Positions 13,539 through 25,778 of a DNA stretch of 64,000 nucleotides are shown piece by piece. The translations under genes and the position numbers were made by a program. Every line of letters begins with the position of its first letter. Position 1 is the first letter of the stretch. The stretch comes from Glandiceps talaboti (taxonomy: Eukaryota > Hemichordata > Enteropneusta > Spengelidae): the NCBI RefSeq assembly GCF_964340395.1, contig NC_135567.1:13601091-13665090 (forward strand), written 5' to 3'. Under the pieces are notes generated by a model, which did no database searches, had not been told where the DNA came from, and saw only the letters and a list, made by a program, of their open reading frames with translations.

Positions 13539-13544
13539 GCATAC

Positions 13545-13890
13545 TGTCTTTGTTTACTCTTCCTCAACTTTCAACACTTAAAGATCCAGTTAAGGGGCAA
13601 TCTTATGCGACCTCCCCAAGCGAGAATGTTGGGAAACTGGATCCCAACTCGACCTTTCAGGAACTAGCTAGCAGAGCAGAGCATGCTGGGGAATAATTTC
13701 ACGTTAACATTGCAGGCTGAACGATTTATAGGTACTTTCGTGACAGGTTATCACTTCTCAAGCGACTGATACATTGTAATTGCAACAAACAGGCCTTCCA
13801 TTTGAGGTCTTGTAGGCAGAGCCCCCAGTGGCGAGAGTATGTGTAACAAAGACTCTCGTAAACCACAAATTCAACATGGCGTCGGCAAAA
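13545..13890. other. No gene seen
   Basis: Unique-looking sequence, somewhat richer in G+C than its surroundings. No frame, repeat or RNA gene could be supported. Confidence 0.3.
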
Positions 13891-13942
13891 GAGTCACGTG
13901 ACTGATTGTGTGGCAGCTCCTGCTTTGAACAAAGTAATCATA

Positions 13943-14107
13943 ATGCTACCCCTCACTCTTATTATAATGATGACGGCTATGTTAGCCTTTCGTATTTATA
14001 CAAAACATGTGCCCCAAGATTTCCAGCCTTTCACAATTAATCCCCTAACATGGATGTATTTAATACCGTGTGGACAGCAGACTGAGATTTCATGGGAAAC
14101 ACTATAA
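13943..14107 (+). other. Small membrane-type ORF, duplicated
   Basis: Starting at ATG 13943 the frame encodes about 54 residues: a hydrophobic segment (MLPLTLIIMMTAMLAF), then HVPQDFQPFTINPLTW and QQTEISWETL. The minus-strand copy at 2639-2860 keeps the same frame and stop with 29 of 33 C-terminal residues identical. It lies about 480 bases upstream of the sulfotransferase start. I do not recognise it, and a non-coding duplicated block is as likely. Confidence 0.3.
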
Positions 14108-14589
14108 TATAACCTTATACTCAGATCAAATACATATTTTAATCACAAACCAAGTTACATGAAATGTATCACAAACTCTACAGTTGCACAATATGAAACA
14201 AGCATTCAAGTTGATCATACAACATGAAATATAAATACTATTTTCTGTTATTGGTTCCATGAATTATCACATCATATCAATTATAGCTAAGAAACCTGAG
14301 AGCCGGTGAGCAGATTGTGAGTCAAAAACTAAAAATGCAATAATCAAATTTTCGATAGATTGAGCGTGTATACGGTTACTACTACAGGGTTATTTTCACT
14401 ATATATGCAAAGTACAGATATTACACTTCATAATAAAACCATTTCCAATTACATGAGCTTATACGATGAGCCCTACTGTGATATTAAACATTATTATTAT
14501 ATTGGAAATACACCTATCATATGTTAGTTAATTTGATTTACGTAGTTGTCATCAGTTCATTTTTTCATATCGATGTGTTTGCTGTAAAA

Positions 14590-17500
14590 ATGAAAACCAA
14601 GTGCAATCTTTACTTTATTTTATGTCTGTTTGTGACACTTGTTTATTTAGTACTAATCCAATATAACCAAAAAAATGTATCGTACAGAAGTAGTCTGACA
14701 CGAAGTCACTGGAGGAACGAAACATCCGGCCACACTTGTAAGTACACTTTCTTTAGATGTGTAATATATTGGAGCATATATTGTTATATATATATATATA
14801 TTCACAATCATCGTGTGAGTGAGATATGGCTGAGTAAATACAGTCTACCAATAGACTCCTCAGAACACCCACTCTGGGTTTGGGTCGGTCACAGAAAAAG
14901 CCCCTGTCGGCAGTGGGATTCAAACTAATGACCTTAAGAAAGCCAATCATGAACTCTAACTACTACCACATTGGAGTTGTACGGCCAAACTAGGAAGCAC
15001 GCACAGTCGTTTTTTTAGTACTGAATATATAAACTGTAGATAAGATAAACGCTGGATTAAATAAAGAAAATAAATTAAACATGTAAATATTACCCTTAAT
15101 AGAGTTCTATCCTATGAACACGAAAGCTGCATTTCGGAGATCCTACTACGCTGTATTTGTGCACACAAGTATTCCACTTTATACCACGATTGGACTAGAC
15201 ATTTACTTATCTAATTCAACCATGATTAATTTCACACTCTGGTGGCTGAAAACATAAAGTGATATCCATCAGTTCATGACTAATGATAGATATGAAATAG
15301 CCATGTAAGTAAAGGGACAACAGTAAGCATGCTGTAGAATAACTTTCCATGAAGTCACAATTACTAGGAAGTGTTTCCCACCACCTCTTCCCTTATCACT
15401 ATTTGCCTTGCTCCATTGAATCGCAACGCTACTTCTCCAACCTTTGCCTCATATCACTATTTTCAATTATTGATCCATTCATCTTTAATCTGATAAGAGA
15501 CATCATTCCTCATAATTTAGTCCTGGAATGTTTGTTTTCTATTCACAGTGGACTGCTCTGTCAGATTTCCCAATTGGACAATAGATACCAGGCCCCTGGT
15601 AGCTCTAACAAGTTTTCCCGGATCTGGAAACACCTGGACGCGATACCTCCTGGAGATTGCTTCGGGATTTTACACTGGATCTACCAACCATGATAAAAAT
15701 CTATATGGTGGAGGTGCGTAGAATGTATTAGTTTGTGAGAGTAAAGTAAAATACCTTTACTTTTATATTACTTAACCATGACTACTACTATTCAGACCAG
15801 GTTTAAATTGAGGGCAAACCATTAATTTTTGGGCATATACACATTGTTGGAATGCATAATTCTGAACTATAGATAATATACAATCATGGTGTACCAATTA
15901 ATTGAAAAACTAATTATCTGAAACTGTGAGAAGTTTGAAGCTTGCATAGTTAGCATATTGCCTAATTACCAAAAAAACATTAATTATGAAAATTAATCAT
16001 TTAGCTTATAAGTTACGTCATCAAGCTTTAAACGACACATCAATACATGTACTACATTATCTGAAATTTAAAGTAAGATATTGCCTAAATATCAAAACGG
16101 TTATTTATGCAAATTACCTATCATCATTAAAAACTAAACAAACATTTACATCAAACACATATGATTTGTTTTGGTTGATGGATAAATTAAATTTGAAATA
16201 TGCATTCTTACGATATAGCCTAATTACAAACTTAATGACTATACCAACTTTTTGAAAATTTGTGTGCGTTGTCATGGTTGAGGTATGTGATAAAATACAT
16301 GGAATCTGAAGCATGCGTTCCAAAGATATAGCTTAATTACTGAAGATCATTGATTATTCAAATTATGCATTGGCAGTAAAAGCTATGTCAGCAAACTTCA
16401 TATGACATGTGGTTATTGTTATGGTTGATATGTGTACCAAATTATATGAAATTTGAAGCTTGCATTGACTAATTACCGTGTTATGCAAATCATTCATTAA
16501 ATCTTTAGCTAAAGTCAGCAAACTTTATCGGACACATGCACTTTGTTATGGTTAATGTATGTACCAAATTATATTGAATTTAATGTATGCATTCCTAAAA
16601 TATTGCCTACTAAAAATCATTAATGATGGAAATGACTTATCAATGTTGGGGTGAGACATCAACGAGATTTGAAACCACAGATAGTCTTTAGACTACTTGA
16701 ATATGTTCACCTTAAAGGGTCACAGGAATAGGATAATGACTGACTTGGTGTAGATTACAAGATAAAACAGAATACAAAAACAATTTCACATTATCTCTAC
16801 AGTTGGTGCATATAGCGATTACTCCATAGATTTTCTTTCATAACAATAGGTTTGCTTGGAGAACTTGAAGATTATATGAAAGGCAATACTCTCGTCGTCA
16901 AAAAACATGGTTGCAGCGGCATCTTTTCCTCGGCAATATTGCTTATTCGAAATCCATATGATTTTCTAATAGCAGAATACACCAGAGAACACACTGGCGG
17001 CCATACTGGATATTTTCCGCACCAGAACCTTGCAGGTGAAGGTTAGTGCACTTGTCTTTGATTTGCACTTCAGCCAATGTAATTCATAGAACGCCAAATG
17101 ACGAAATTAACTTTATGAAATAGACGTACTATTTACACCTCCAATAATATCTTCATTCATGGGGAAAGTACGACTTACCCAAACGGCCTTGGTTCATGTC
17201 ATTTCGAGTCGAAGACAATGGGCCTAATCATTTTGAGTTGAAAACAATGGGCCTTGTCGAGTCGAATGTAATCACTGACACACGCCTTAGGGCTTGAGTA
17301 TTGGTAGGCTGAGTGAAGGAACAACCATTACTCATTCATCTGGGATTTTGCTTATTTGAAATTTGTGCGGCCCTCTGAAAACAGAAAACAGAAAGAATTT
17401 GAAGGCCATACAGGATATTGTCCACGATATGATATGATGGTTGAACGTTAGTGTCAGCAATAGTGATGTCTGGTACTTGAACTAGGTAAAAATCCATGAG

Positions 17501-19367
17501 ACCACATGCACACAGCGTGTTAGTTATATATATATAATGTAAAATCTATGTAAGTATATGTAAAATGTCTATGCTGGAGTAAACATTGCTCAATACATAT
17601 ATATGAAGAGTGGTGTATATAACATAGTATCAAGTAAGATACACAGGAGCCGTTACATGGTGTTTCACACTGTTGCGATCATCAGACGGCTGACGTTATT
17701 TGGATATAATACGGTTGATGATATTAATACCATAAGGGCCTAAATCCGTTGTTGATTATTTTTTCAATTTAAACAATATTAATTTCATCTCTGTGTGATT
17801 TCTCATCTCTGAATATGCCAACCCTTATTCTAAAAGATAACTATAACGTGAATTAAAGCTGAGGCTCAAAAAGGCTGAGTGGAAAAAAATGATTTTTTTT
17901 TTAATTTTCTAAAAAAAATGACAAAAGTCCTGATGATATTTTCCGATAGTTTGTTGTTTCTTCTCTTCTCTAACTAAAAATTGCCCTGTTTGAATACAAA
18001 TAGTGCAAAATAATGTGACTTAGGGTCATAAGAGTCTATTGTCAGAAATACCTTTTTGGTATTTTATTCAAAATGACATTTTTGGACTTAGGCCCTTATG
18101 GCAATAATGGTAACAGGACAAACGTCCTCCGGACAAACGCCCCCCCCCCCCGACAAACGTCCCCGTAGGACAAATGCCCAATAACCCTTTCAATTATACA
18201 TCAAACAAGCATAATATATTAATACTTAAGATGAGCAAGGTCCATTAAATAAAATAAAATCTTTTCAGCAGGGGCATCACTTAAATACCCTCCCTTCGGT
18301 CACTTATTCGTGTTTGTCCAGCCCAGCCCATGCAGTTTGTAGATCTGTGGGAAACCCAAAATAACCGTCCCTACTTCAGTACAGACAACTGCAGAGCTAA
18401 TCATGAACAAGCAAATGACATCTGTCCCAAATATACACTGTATATGTGGGACAGATACACTATATACACTGTATATATTGCTGTAAAGTTCTAAATATAA
18501 GAATGGGAACTTCCATAAATAGTAGACCGAGTGACACGTTTGTTGAGAATGAAAATTAATTTCTTTTTTTTAAATCGAGTCGTCGTACGTTTATAGACAA
18601 ACTGTCCTGACCAGAAACATTTATTGGCCTAATGACAACTTTAAATGACCTGGGCTGTCGATCGAATGACGTAGATGTGACTTAGATGTGACGTAAAACG
18701 ACCGTGGTATCCCACCCATATTTGTTGTTACAAGGTGTTAAACTTTGCTTGAATTTTGTACAGTATGTTTTGTTCTCAATTTAAATTGCATTCTAAACAT
18801 TATGTAATCTAGAGATAAAATATGACAACAGTGTAACTCTTTTGTGCCCCTTGGAATCCTTTTTATTTTGAAGTCGTGCAATAAAATAGTGAAGTAAGAA
18901 TATTATAAAATGTGACTGTTTTGAAAAACAATTGCAACTTAACCCTATAATTTAACCACGTAATTAGTTTTGATTAGGTATGTCATTCCTCTGTAATTTC
19001 AGATTGGGAAGATTTTGTGACCACAGCCATTTCAGGATGGGAAAGAAAGATCACGTGTTGGCTAAATAAGACAATACCTGTTTTAGTGGTTCACTATGAG
19101 GATCTGAGGAATGACATGATGTTCAACATTGGCCGTATGATGTCATTTCTTAACCTTACATTAACGGAAGAACGGCGCCGATGCATTGCACATAATCACG
19201 AGGGAAATTTCCACCGAAAACCAACCCAGGATAGTGATGAGCAAATATTTGACCCATACACACACGATTTACGTACATTGATAGATGAGCACATCAGAAA
19301 CGTGAACCTCGTTCTAAAAACACATGGTGATAGATCTATACAACCTGCATCAAAGGTCAAGTCTTAA
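14590..19367 (+). CDS. WSCD-like Golgi sulfotransferase (complete, 4 exons)
   Basis: Exons 14590-14737, 15549-15713, 16850-17041 and 19003-19367 join to 289 codons plus stop. All three introns are phase 1 with GT-AG ends (T|GTAAGT, CACAG|, GGAG|GTGCGT, AATAG|, GAAG|GTTAGT, TTTCAG|). Residues 7-23 form a signal anchor (type II membrane protein), followed by NVS and NET glycosylation sites. Exon 2 carries the PAPS 5'-phosphosulfate loop [16 protein letters not shown] (about 70-85). Exon 3 carries [20 protein letters not shown], the 3'-phosphate segment. Exon 4 carries VLVVHYEDL and [15 protein letters not shown]. This is the WSCD1/2 sulfotransferase domain, which transfers sulfate from PAPS to glycans (sialate in vertebrates), here without WSC domains. 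An in-frame ATG at 14521 is an alternative start that would add 23 residues. Confidence 0.85.
14808..14985 (-). mobile_element. tRNA-derived SINE in sulfotransferase intron 1
   Basis: On the minus strand a tRNA-like head reads TGGTAGTAGTTAGAGTT (A-box-like) followed at tRNA spacing by TAGTTTGAATCCCACTG (B-box-like GTTTGAATCCC). The body continues with CCGACAGGGGC, AGTCTATTGGTAGA and CCATATCTCAC. The anticodon region is not tRNA-like, so this is a SINE rather than a tRNA gene. Confidence 0.6.
15830..16645. repeat. Diverged ~150-bp tandem repeats, intron 2
   Basis: AT-rich sequence in sulfotransferase intron 2. It returns to the same series of blocks roughly every 150 bases: ATGCAAAT/CATTAAT, then GTCAGCAAACTT, then ACACATG, then TTATGGTTGATGTATGTACCAAATTATATGAAATTTGAAG-like text. 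I count four to five units, heavily diverged. A related fragment is at 57945-58030. There is no coding content. Confidence 0.6.
17340..17452 (+). pseudogene. Decayed duplicate of sulfotransferase exon 3
   Basis: About 300 bases after exon 3 the blocks GCTTATTTGAAAT, GAAGGCCATACAGGATATTG, CCACGATATG and GAACGTTAGTGTC follow one another. This is the order seen in exon 3 and its donor (GCTTATTCGAAAT, GGCGGCCATACTGGATATT, GAAGGTTAGTGC). The central part is rearranged and the frame is broken. It is a small internal tandem duplication that has decayed. Confidence 0.55.
17453..19002 (+). other. Sulfotransferase intron 3
   Basis: No further exon is seen between exons 3 and 4. 17690-19002 is the counterpart of 134-1300 upstream of the left copy. 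Around 18115-18175 a short motif GGACAAACGYCC is repeated four times around a C-run. Confidence 0.6.
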
Positions 19368-20909
19368 ACTAACAGCTAAAAGTGACAAAATAATACAACA
19401 CCTACAACACATGAAACAATCACCAACATAATGTCTCAGAAGAAATGGCACTTATGACATATAAACTTGCTGGTAAAGGCGTCAAAATAGTGTTACTTTA
19501 CACGAACAGCAAATTTAATTTTATTGCTGTTAGATTTGAACAGGATAACAAGCGGTGTTGGTTATTCTCTTCGTATTACTAGTACACACTGATATAAAGC
19601 ATGACAAAGAACACAAAACTATCTTCCTTCATTTTCTTATTCAAATCGCTTAAAGGAGAACGCTACTTCGAGGATATAAAGACATTTTGGATTCTGGAGA
19701 GTCATTTCATGAATTTACATCACCATCAATGAAACATCAAGTCGATTTTGTGAATTTACCGGGTATCTTGTTCTGTTAGGCAAACTAATTCTGTATTTGG
19801 AACAAAAGTTTAACTCAATGCTATGGTTTACTAACACATATGAATTTTCATTTCAAGGCACATCAATTCTGAATTTAATAAGGTGAACAAATAATGTGAT
19901 GCCAACAGATTGACTAGCAATGCCAATATATTCGAACACGTGCCGTGGTTATCAGAAGTAGACAAAATAACAGAGAAGTCCAGCTTTGAAAAACAAGACC
20001 TTGAAAGGAACCGATTACACATCTTGTATTGGAATTTGTCTGGACAATAGTTTAACTGTGGATATTACACATTAGAGGGGGTAAAAAAAATATGCAAATA
20101 CACTGGAATGTTTCATTATTCATGATTCCACGTTCTATTACCTTCGTACTATACAATGTTTTTAACGCATATTTCGTATGGTCTTGAAGTCGAGATGAAG
20201 TGCATGTAAATTGTATCTTTAAGTTAGAGAGATATTACTTGTGCAAAAATACGTTTAGAATCATACGGTAGAAAGTTTTATTCACACTGCCCCGCAGATC
20301 GAAACACTTATTCTGTATACCTTCAAAACGTTTCATTATCAGATTGGTATTTTTATTCACGGTGCAATCAATGGTAAACCATCTCATTTCAAGAGCTATT
20401 TATCGTATATAAGTTATGTTCCAAATACAAGACGGAGGCTAAATGTACTCTCATCCTTATGGGTGAATAATTCCAGTGACTAAATTGAAATTAATGTGAC
20501 ATTATGCTGAATACAATGATCAATGATCAATGAAATTATGAACACTGTATGCAAATTGATAGCTTGACCGTTAGGGGCGCTTTACAAATCATTCCGGTAC
20601 CCATATACTTACAAATGACATTTCAGACACTCGGAAATACTGTAAAAGTGTGAATATACACCGATGTAAGCAATTACTATTTCACATGTGGTGATTATGT
20701 ATAATTTAGAAATATTAACAAAGGCCTATCCACAGTTGGTAGTGTTGTGTTTATTAATTTAGTATTGGAATGGTCGAGTGTTCGGTGTTGAGTAGACGAG
20801 TGAACCCAATGTACACTCTTCTGATCTTAACTCATTCATCATGAGCAATAAAAATATTATCAAGTACCAGGGAGTATGAGAGGTGAGGTGATAACTATCC
20901 AAGTGTATT
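19368..20909. other. 3' flank of sulfotransferase, right arm
   Basis: No gene is seen. 19368-19780 matches the flanks of the other sulfotransferase copies. About 19900-20830 is the reverse complement of 10200-11140. Short frames are not conserved between the two arms. Confidence 0.55.
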
Positions 20910-21260
20910 ACGATACACATAGTGAACATCAATTCCCACCGTGACCCATTAACATACACACAGTCTATTATGATACACATAGTGAACACCAATTCTCACC
21001 ATGACCCATTAACATACACACAGACTACTATAATACACATAGTGAACACCAATTCCCACTATGACCTATTAACACACACACAGTCTACCATGATACACAT
21101 AGTGAACACCAATTCCTGCCATGACCCATTAACATACACACAGTCTACCATGATACACATAGTGAACACCAATTCCCACTGTGACCCATTAACATACACA
21201 CAGTCTACTCTGATACAATTAGTGAACATCAATTCTCACCATGACCCAGTAACATACATA
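20910..21260 (+). repeat. 60-bp satellite, about 6 units
   Basis: Six tandem 60-bp units (CATGACCCATTAACATACAC, then AGTCTACTATGATACACATA, then GTGAACACCAATTCCCAC). The period is a multiple of three, so it reads as a spurious 20-residue protein repeat. Confidence 0.92.
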
Positions 21261-22419
21261 TAATATACTATGACACACAGATTATATTTACACACAGTGT
21301 CAACATATAATTAAATCAATACACAATATAAGAGTAATGTTCTATTTGAAAACATTTATCGAATCTTCAAAAAACTTACATTCCAGATCACTAAGTAGAA
21401 AGTCTTAAGTAATCAGTAACATTATACCAGATAATATGAACATTACACAATCAAAGTAAACTATACTATACTTTCCTGGGAAACGGCAAAGCACATATTA
21501 TAATACAAAGTTTACGAAAAGTATTTCATAAAATGTATACCTAGTTTTGTTTCTATAAAATCACACAGCTGTATTCAGCTATGTAGTTTAAGCAACATTG
21601 AAAAACATAATTCAAACCAAACAAAACTTTGTTTTCTATGGAAAAGGCAAGAGCATGTTTTAAAGTATATTCTGAAAATACTTGTCAATTGAGCCTCGAA
21701 TATTTGTTCGAATTTATATTTTGTGAAATACATAGACTGTTATTCCTCAAATCGCTTTATGTCTTGGGAGTAGACATGTCGATAGTGACGTTTGGTACAC
21801 CTTAAAGAATTGCAATAGTTAAGTTGTGGAAGTCACATGATAATTGAAGGAAAATTTATATTCACCATAAACAAAAAATAAACTTGTCTCAAATTAATTC
21901 ATTCTGAAGAAAACATTCGTGTTGGTATGTTTGTACTATATGACACTTAAGTTATACAAACGATATCAATGAGTGTGAGTTGTTATTAATGCGAACTATT
22001 CAGCATTGTTGCTGTAAACACAACTTGGTTATAGACACATTTCAAATAATATACTTCAACTTTAACACAGTATAATCGAGTTGGTTTAACAAAAGCAATT
22101 CATTGGAAAAAGTCAAAGTAATATGTGTGTGTTTTATCGAGTGTGACGTTGGTCCTGGTCTACAATGTATTTAAGTAATTGTTTTCAATAATATAAGATT
22201 GGTTCCATGAAAATGAATTTATAGTACGTATCAGCATAGCTGGTCAATAAAATACATTTGACTCTACTTTAACTATTACTACATAGGAAAAAAAGTGAAG
22301 TTTTGAAACTCTTTGTTTGTTTTACATACTTGTATATACTAATATGTTTGTCGTGTGGAAACCTGTCAATGTTACCTACTTTGCTTTGAAATCCCTGTTC
22401 GTAAGTTCTTATCATACTT
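21261..22419 (-). other. 3' UTR and flank of receptor 2
   Basis: Non-coding. It is similar in order and content to 9103-9777 (inverted), to 40201-40766 and to 28866-29395. It lies between the satellite and the stop codon of receptor 2. Confidence 0.55.
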
Positions 22420-25400
22420 TCATTTGTGTACCCAGACATTTACATGAAATCCGACGTTTTGTATTCTTGGACAACTCTTCTCGAAGAGTTCCTGTTTTAC
22501 TCTGGTGACGATCGTGTCCCAGTGTCTACTTTGCTGAATGATGATCTTACGGAACACGTTCATAGCGTTGTTAACTTCGTTATAGGCAAAAGATGCACTC
22601 TGAATCTCGTCTTGGTTAACGTCGACTGCAAATTCTGTTCTCTGAAATTCGTGTTGCTCTGTAACTATATCATCCGTAGCACAGACTTTTTCTACACTGA
22701 TAACCCCTAATATGCTTATGGTCTCACTTCCCCTTAACATTGAACATATTGCTGCTACTATTTCAGTCCTAACGATCTCTGCCATTATAAACACTACACG
22801 TAGTGACATATTATCTTTGATACTTGATAACATTGATATCAAATCATCATCTTCACCAAAATGCTCAATCCATATATACTGAAGACCCTTATTATGTACT
22901 ATAGATTCATAGAACTCTTTACTCGCTTGTTTTCTGGCTTCTATTTTTTCTGGTTTTAGCCCACTTTCATAACACGTTGTACGAAAGTTAAACAGCTGTC
23001 TCGCAGTACCTACAGCTGCAACATTGCCATGAGTCTCCGTGTTTAAATGTAGTACTTTAATTGTACCATTGTGAAGTAGTATTTTAGTAAGTACTCTCCT
23101 TCTTTCAGCTAATAAAGCGTTGGTTAATAATCTGATATCCAGGTGCTTTATAGATTTATGTCTAGCGATATGTTCTCCGATACTGGTGAAAAATATTTCA
23201 CCTCCGTAATGGCCATGTACAGTTAAACGTTGCAGAGTTTCATTGAGATGAAATAAAGAATGATACTTCTGAGTATTTTTACGATAGTCAGTAATATCAG
23301 ACTGGTTACCAGTATTATACAGTGAAGGGTTGAAGGTTTCAAGACTGTTTAGTTTTGACATCGCATTTGCAATGAACGTCATGACAGTGAACATATCTTT
23401 CTTTGATACAAAATATATTCTTACATTATTTACAGGATTTGCTTCAAGTACAGTAATCAGTTCATCATGTAAATGATCTTGAACAATCATACTCAGTAAT
23501 TCCAAATACTGCCCTTGTGCTAAAACTGCTAATGTCTGTTTTTGTACATTAACAGTGGAAAGGTGCAAATACCGCAATTCGAACTTACTGTTCGTGTCAG
23601 CGTTTTGATTACAGTATCTAACCACATGGTTTGAACCTGAAATACAGGCATTACTGACGATAGATACGTAGTAACCTATGCGAATTCTATTATCACGAAT
23701 TATGCTGCTTGCAATTGTAGCGACAAATAATTCAGGATGTCCAGATTCATGTAGGCAACTAAGGGCTAGATGACTTAATTCTTCAAACGTCTGAATATTT
23801 TCAATTCCGTTCAGAATTTCAGCAAATGAACTGAAGAAGACGTCTCCATCGTTATCGAGGAGTCCGGCGACAAGCAGACAAGTATTTGTTAACTTACTAT
23901 TAAGAATACAGGCACGAAGGAACTGTTTTTCCTTTACCTTCTTAGTTTGTACCAGATAGTAAGCTGCCATATATTCCTGGAATGATTTATGTATAAACAC
24001 CCAGTATTTACCAGGTTGTAGTCTAGAACTGCTGTATTCCTGGGTTAACAGTCCTAATCTAAATAAAGCACTTTCCATTGCTATTCCGTAATTTTCAAAA
24101 TCTATCATCTCAAACCTAACCTTATCATTTACTAAACCATCATATGACATTTCACCTAGCTTAATTAATTCCTTCCTGTAAATGTTTGGTATTTCATTTA
24201 CTTCAGGTATAGGTAAGCTCTGTTTTTCACAGTGTCGTCGTAATATACTAATGACTAATTTAGTATATAAATCAGATAACTTACTCGGTAAATCGCCTTT
24301 GTTGTCCTTCCAGAGAAGGCAGAGTAAAACGGCGTTGAGTGGATTAATCGCGAGTCCGGCGATATTCTCATTTTTGTTTATTTTGGCAGTCAATTTACGG
24401 GCTTCATCCCAATCAACCGGAAACAACTTATTCCTATCTGCACTAACATGTTTCATTATGTATTCACTTATGTTCTCCTTACTAAATCCCCTTAAAATGA
24501 AATGTTTGTTTACACATTTCACGAAGGTGTGTACTTCTGTGCTTCTAGATGATATAATTACAGTGGATTTTGGCAATTTCTTTTTATTCATCAAACTTGT
24601 AATTCCGCCTTTCAGAGATTGTTTAAGCTCGTCAGCTCCATCCAATACAATCAAAATCTTGTCTTGATTATCACGAATATAATTACGAAGATCTGTTTCA
24701 TTCACTCCTGATTCTTCAGGTAGTAATTGATCAAATATAGCTTTAACTATGTCTGTACTATCTACCATTTGTCTTAACTCTAAAAGAATTAACAATTCAT
24801 ATTTTTCTAACATTGGTTCTGTGTTCATGGCCCAATCTAGCGCCATCTTTCTACAGAATGTGCTCTTGCCGATCCCAGGTTGCCCCTCAACTAAAATTCT
24901 GCGATTTTGCTCTGTTGGCGTAAACTCTTTTCGGAAATCAACTTTCTCGTATTCATAACCCTCTCTACTTCTTTTGGCTAATTCTAACTGCGTATATACA
25001 TCAAGTAAAGGTAATTGAAAGCCAAGTTCATACCATGGAACTGGATCGATGTACGTCATTTTATCTTCATAATGGAGTTTTAACAAATCTTTGCATTTCT
25101 TTGCAATGTCAGCATACAGTCCTGAAGGTAAAGCAGAAATAAATCCACAATTATTTATCATATACAAATACGATTTCTACGTTTACAAAGACTTTTTTCT
25201 TCCGTCATTCATCAGTAAAGATGTTTTCTGGATAATCCCCTTCTTCCTTTCATCTGATGATGGTGCTTGATGAGACCGAGATTCAGGGAGTACACTGTGT
25301 TATATAGAGGCACTGCATATTTTTGAGGTGGCCATCAAAGTAACTAGTATTCGAAATATACTTTGATTTTATCACATCTAGTACATTTGTTCTGAACAAT

Positions 25401-25482
25401 GTTATGAATATAGAACAGCGTGGCACACACTATTCAACATCTCCACACCACCACCACCACCACCACCACCACCACCACTCAC

Positions 25483-25517
<35 letters not shown>

Positions 25518-25550
25518 GCAACAACAACAACAACTACTACTACTACTACT

Positions 25551-25583
<33 letters not shown>

Positions 25584-25696
25584 TTACTACTATTACTACT
25601 ACTCTACTACTACCACTGCTACTACTACTACTACCACTACTACGACTACTACTACTACCACTGCTACTACTACTACTACCACTACTACTACCACTG

Positions 25697-25778
<82 letters not shown>

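Noticed and set aside
14870-14960. Possible tRNA gene from the B-box-like GTTTGAATCCC
   Set aside because: The cloverleaf cannot be completed and the body continues as a SINE; called as a SINE instead.
20922-21263. 113-codon frame with 20-residue repeats (HIVNTNSHHDPLTYTQ)
   Set aside because: The 60-bp satellite period is divisible by three. The minus-strand frames at 39857-40159 and 28710-28898 are the same artefact.
22426-24958. Plus-strand frames of 69-161 codons
   Set aside because: Antisense shadows of the receptor 2 NACHT exon; equivalent shadows lie over receptors 1 and 3.
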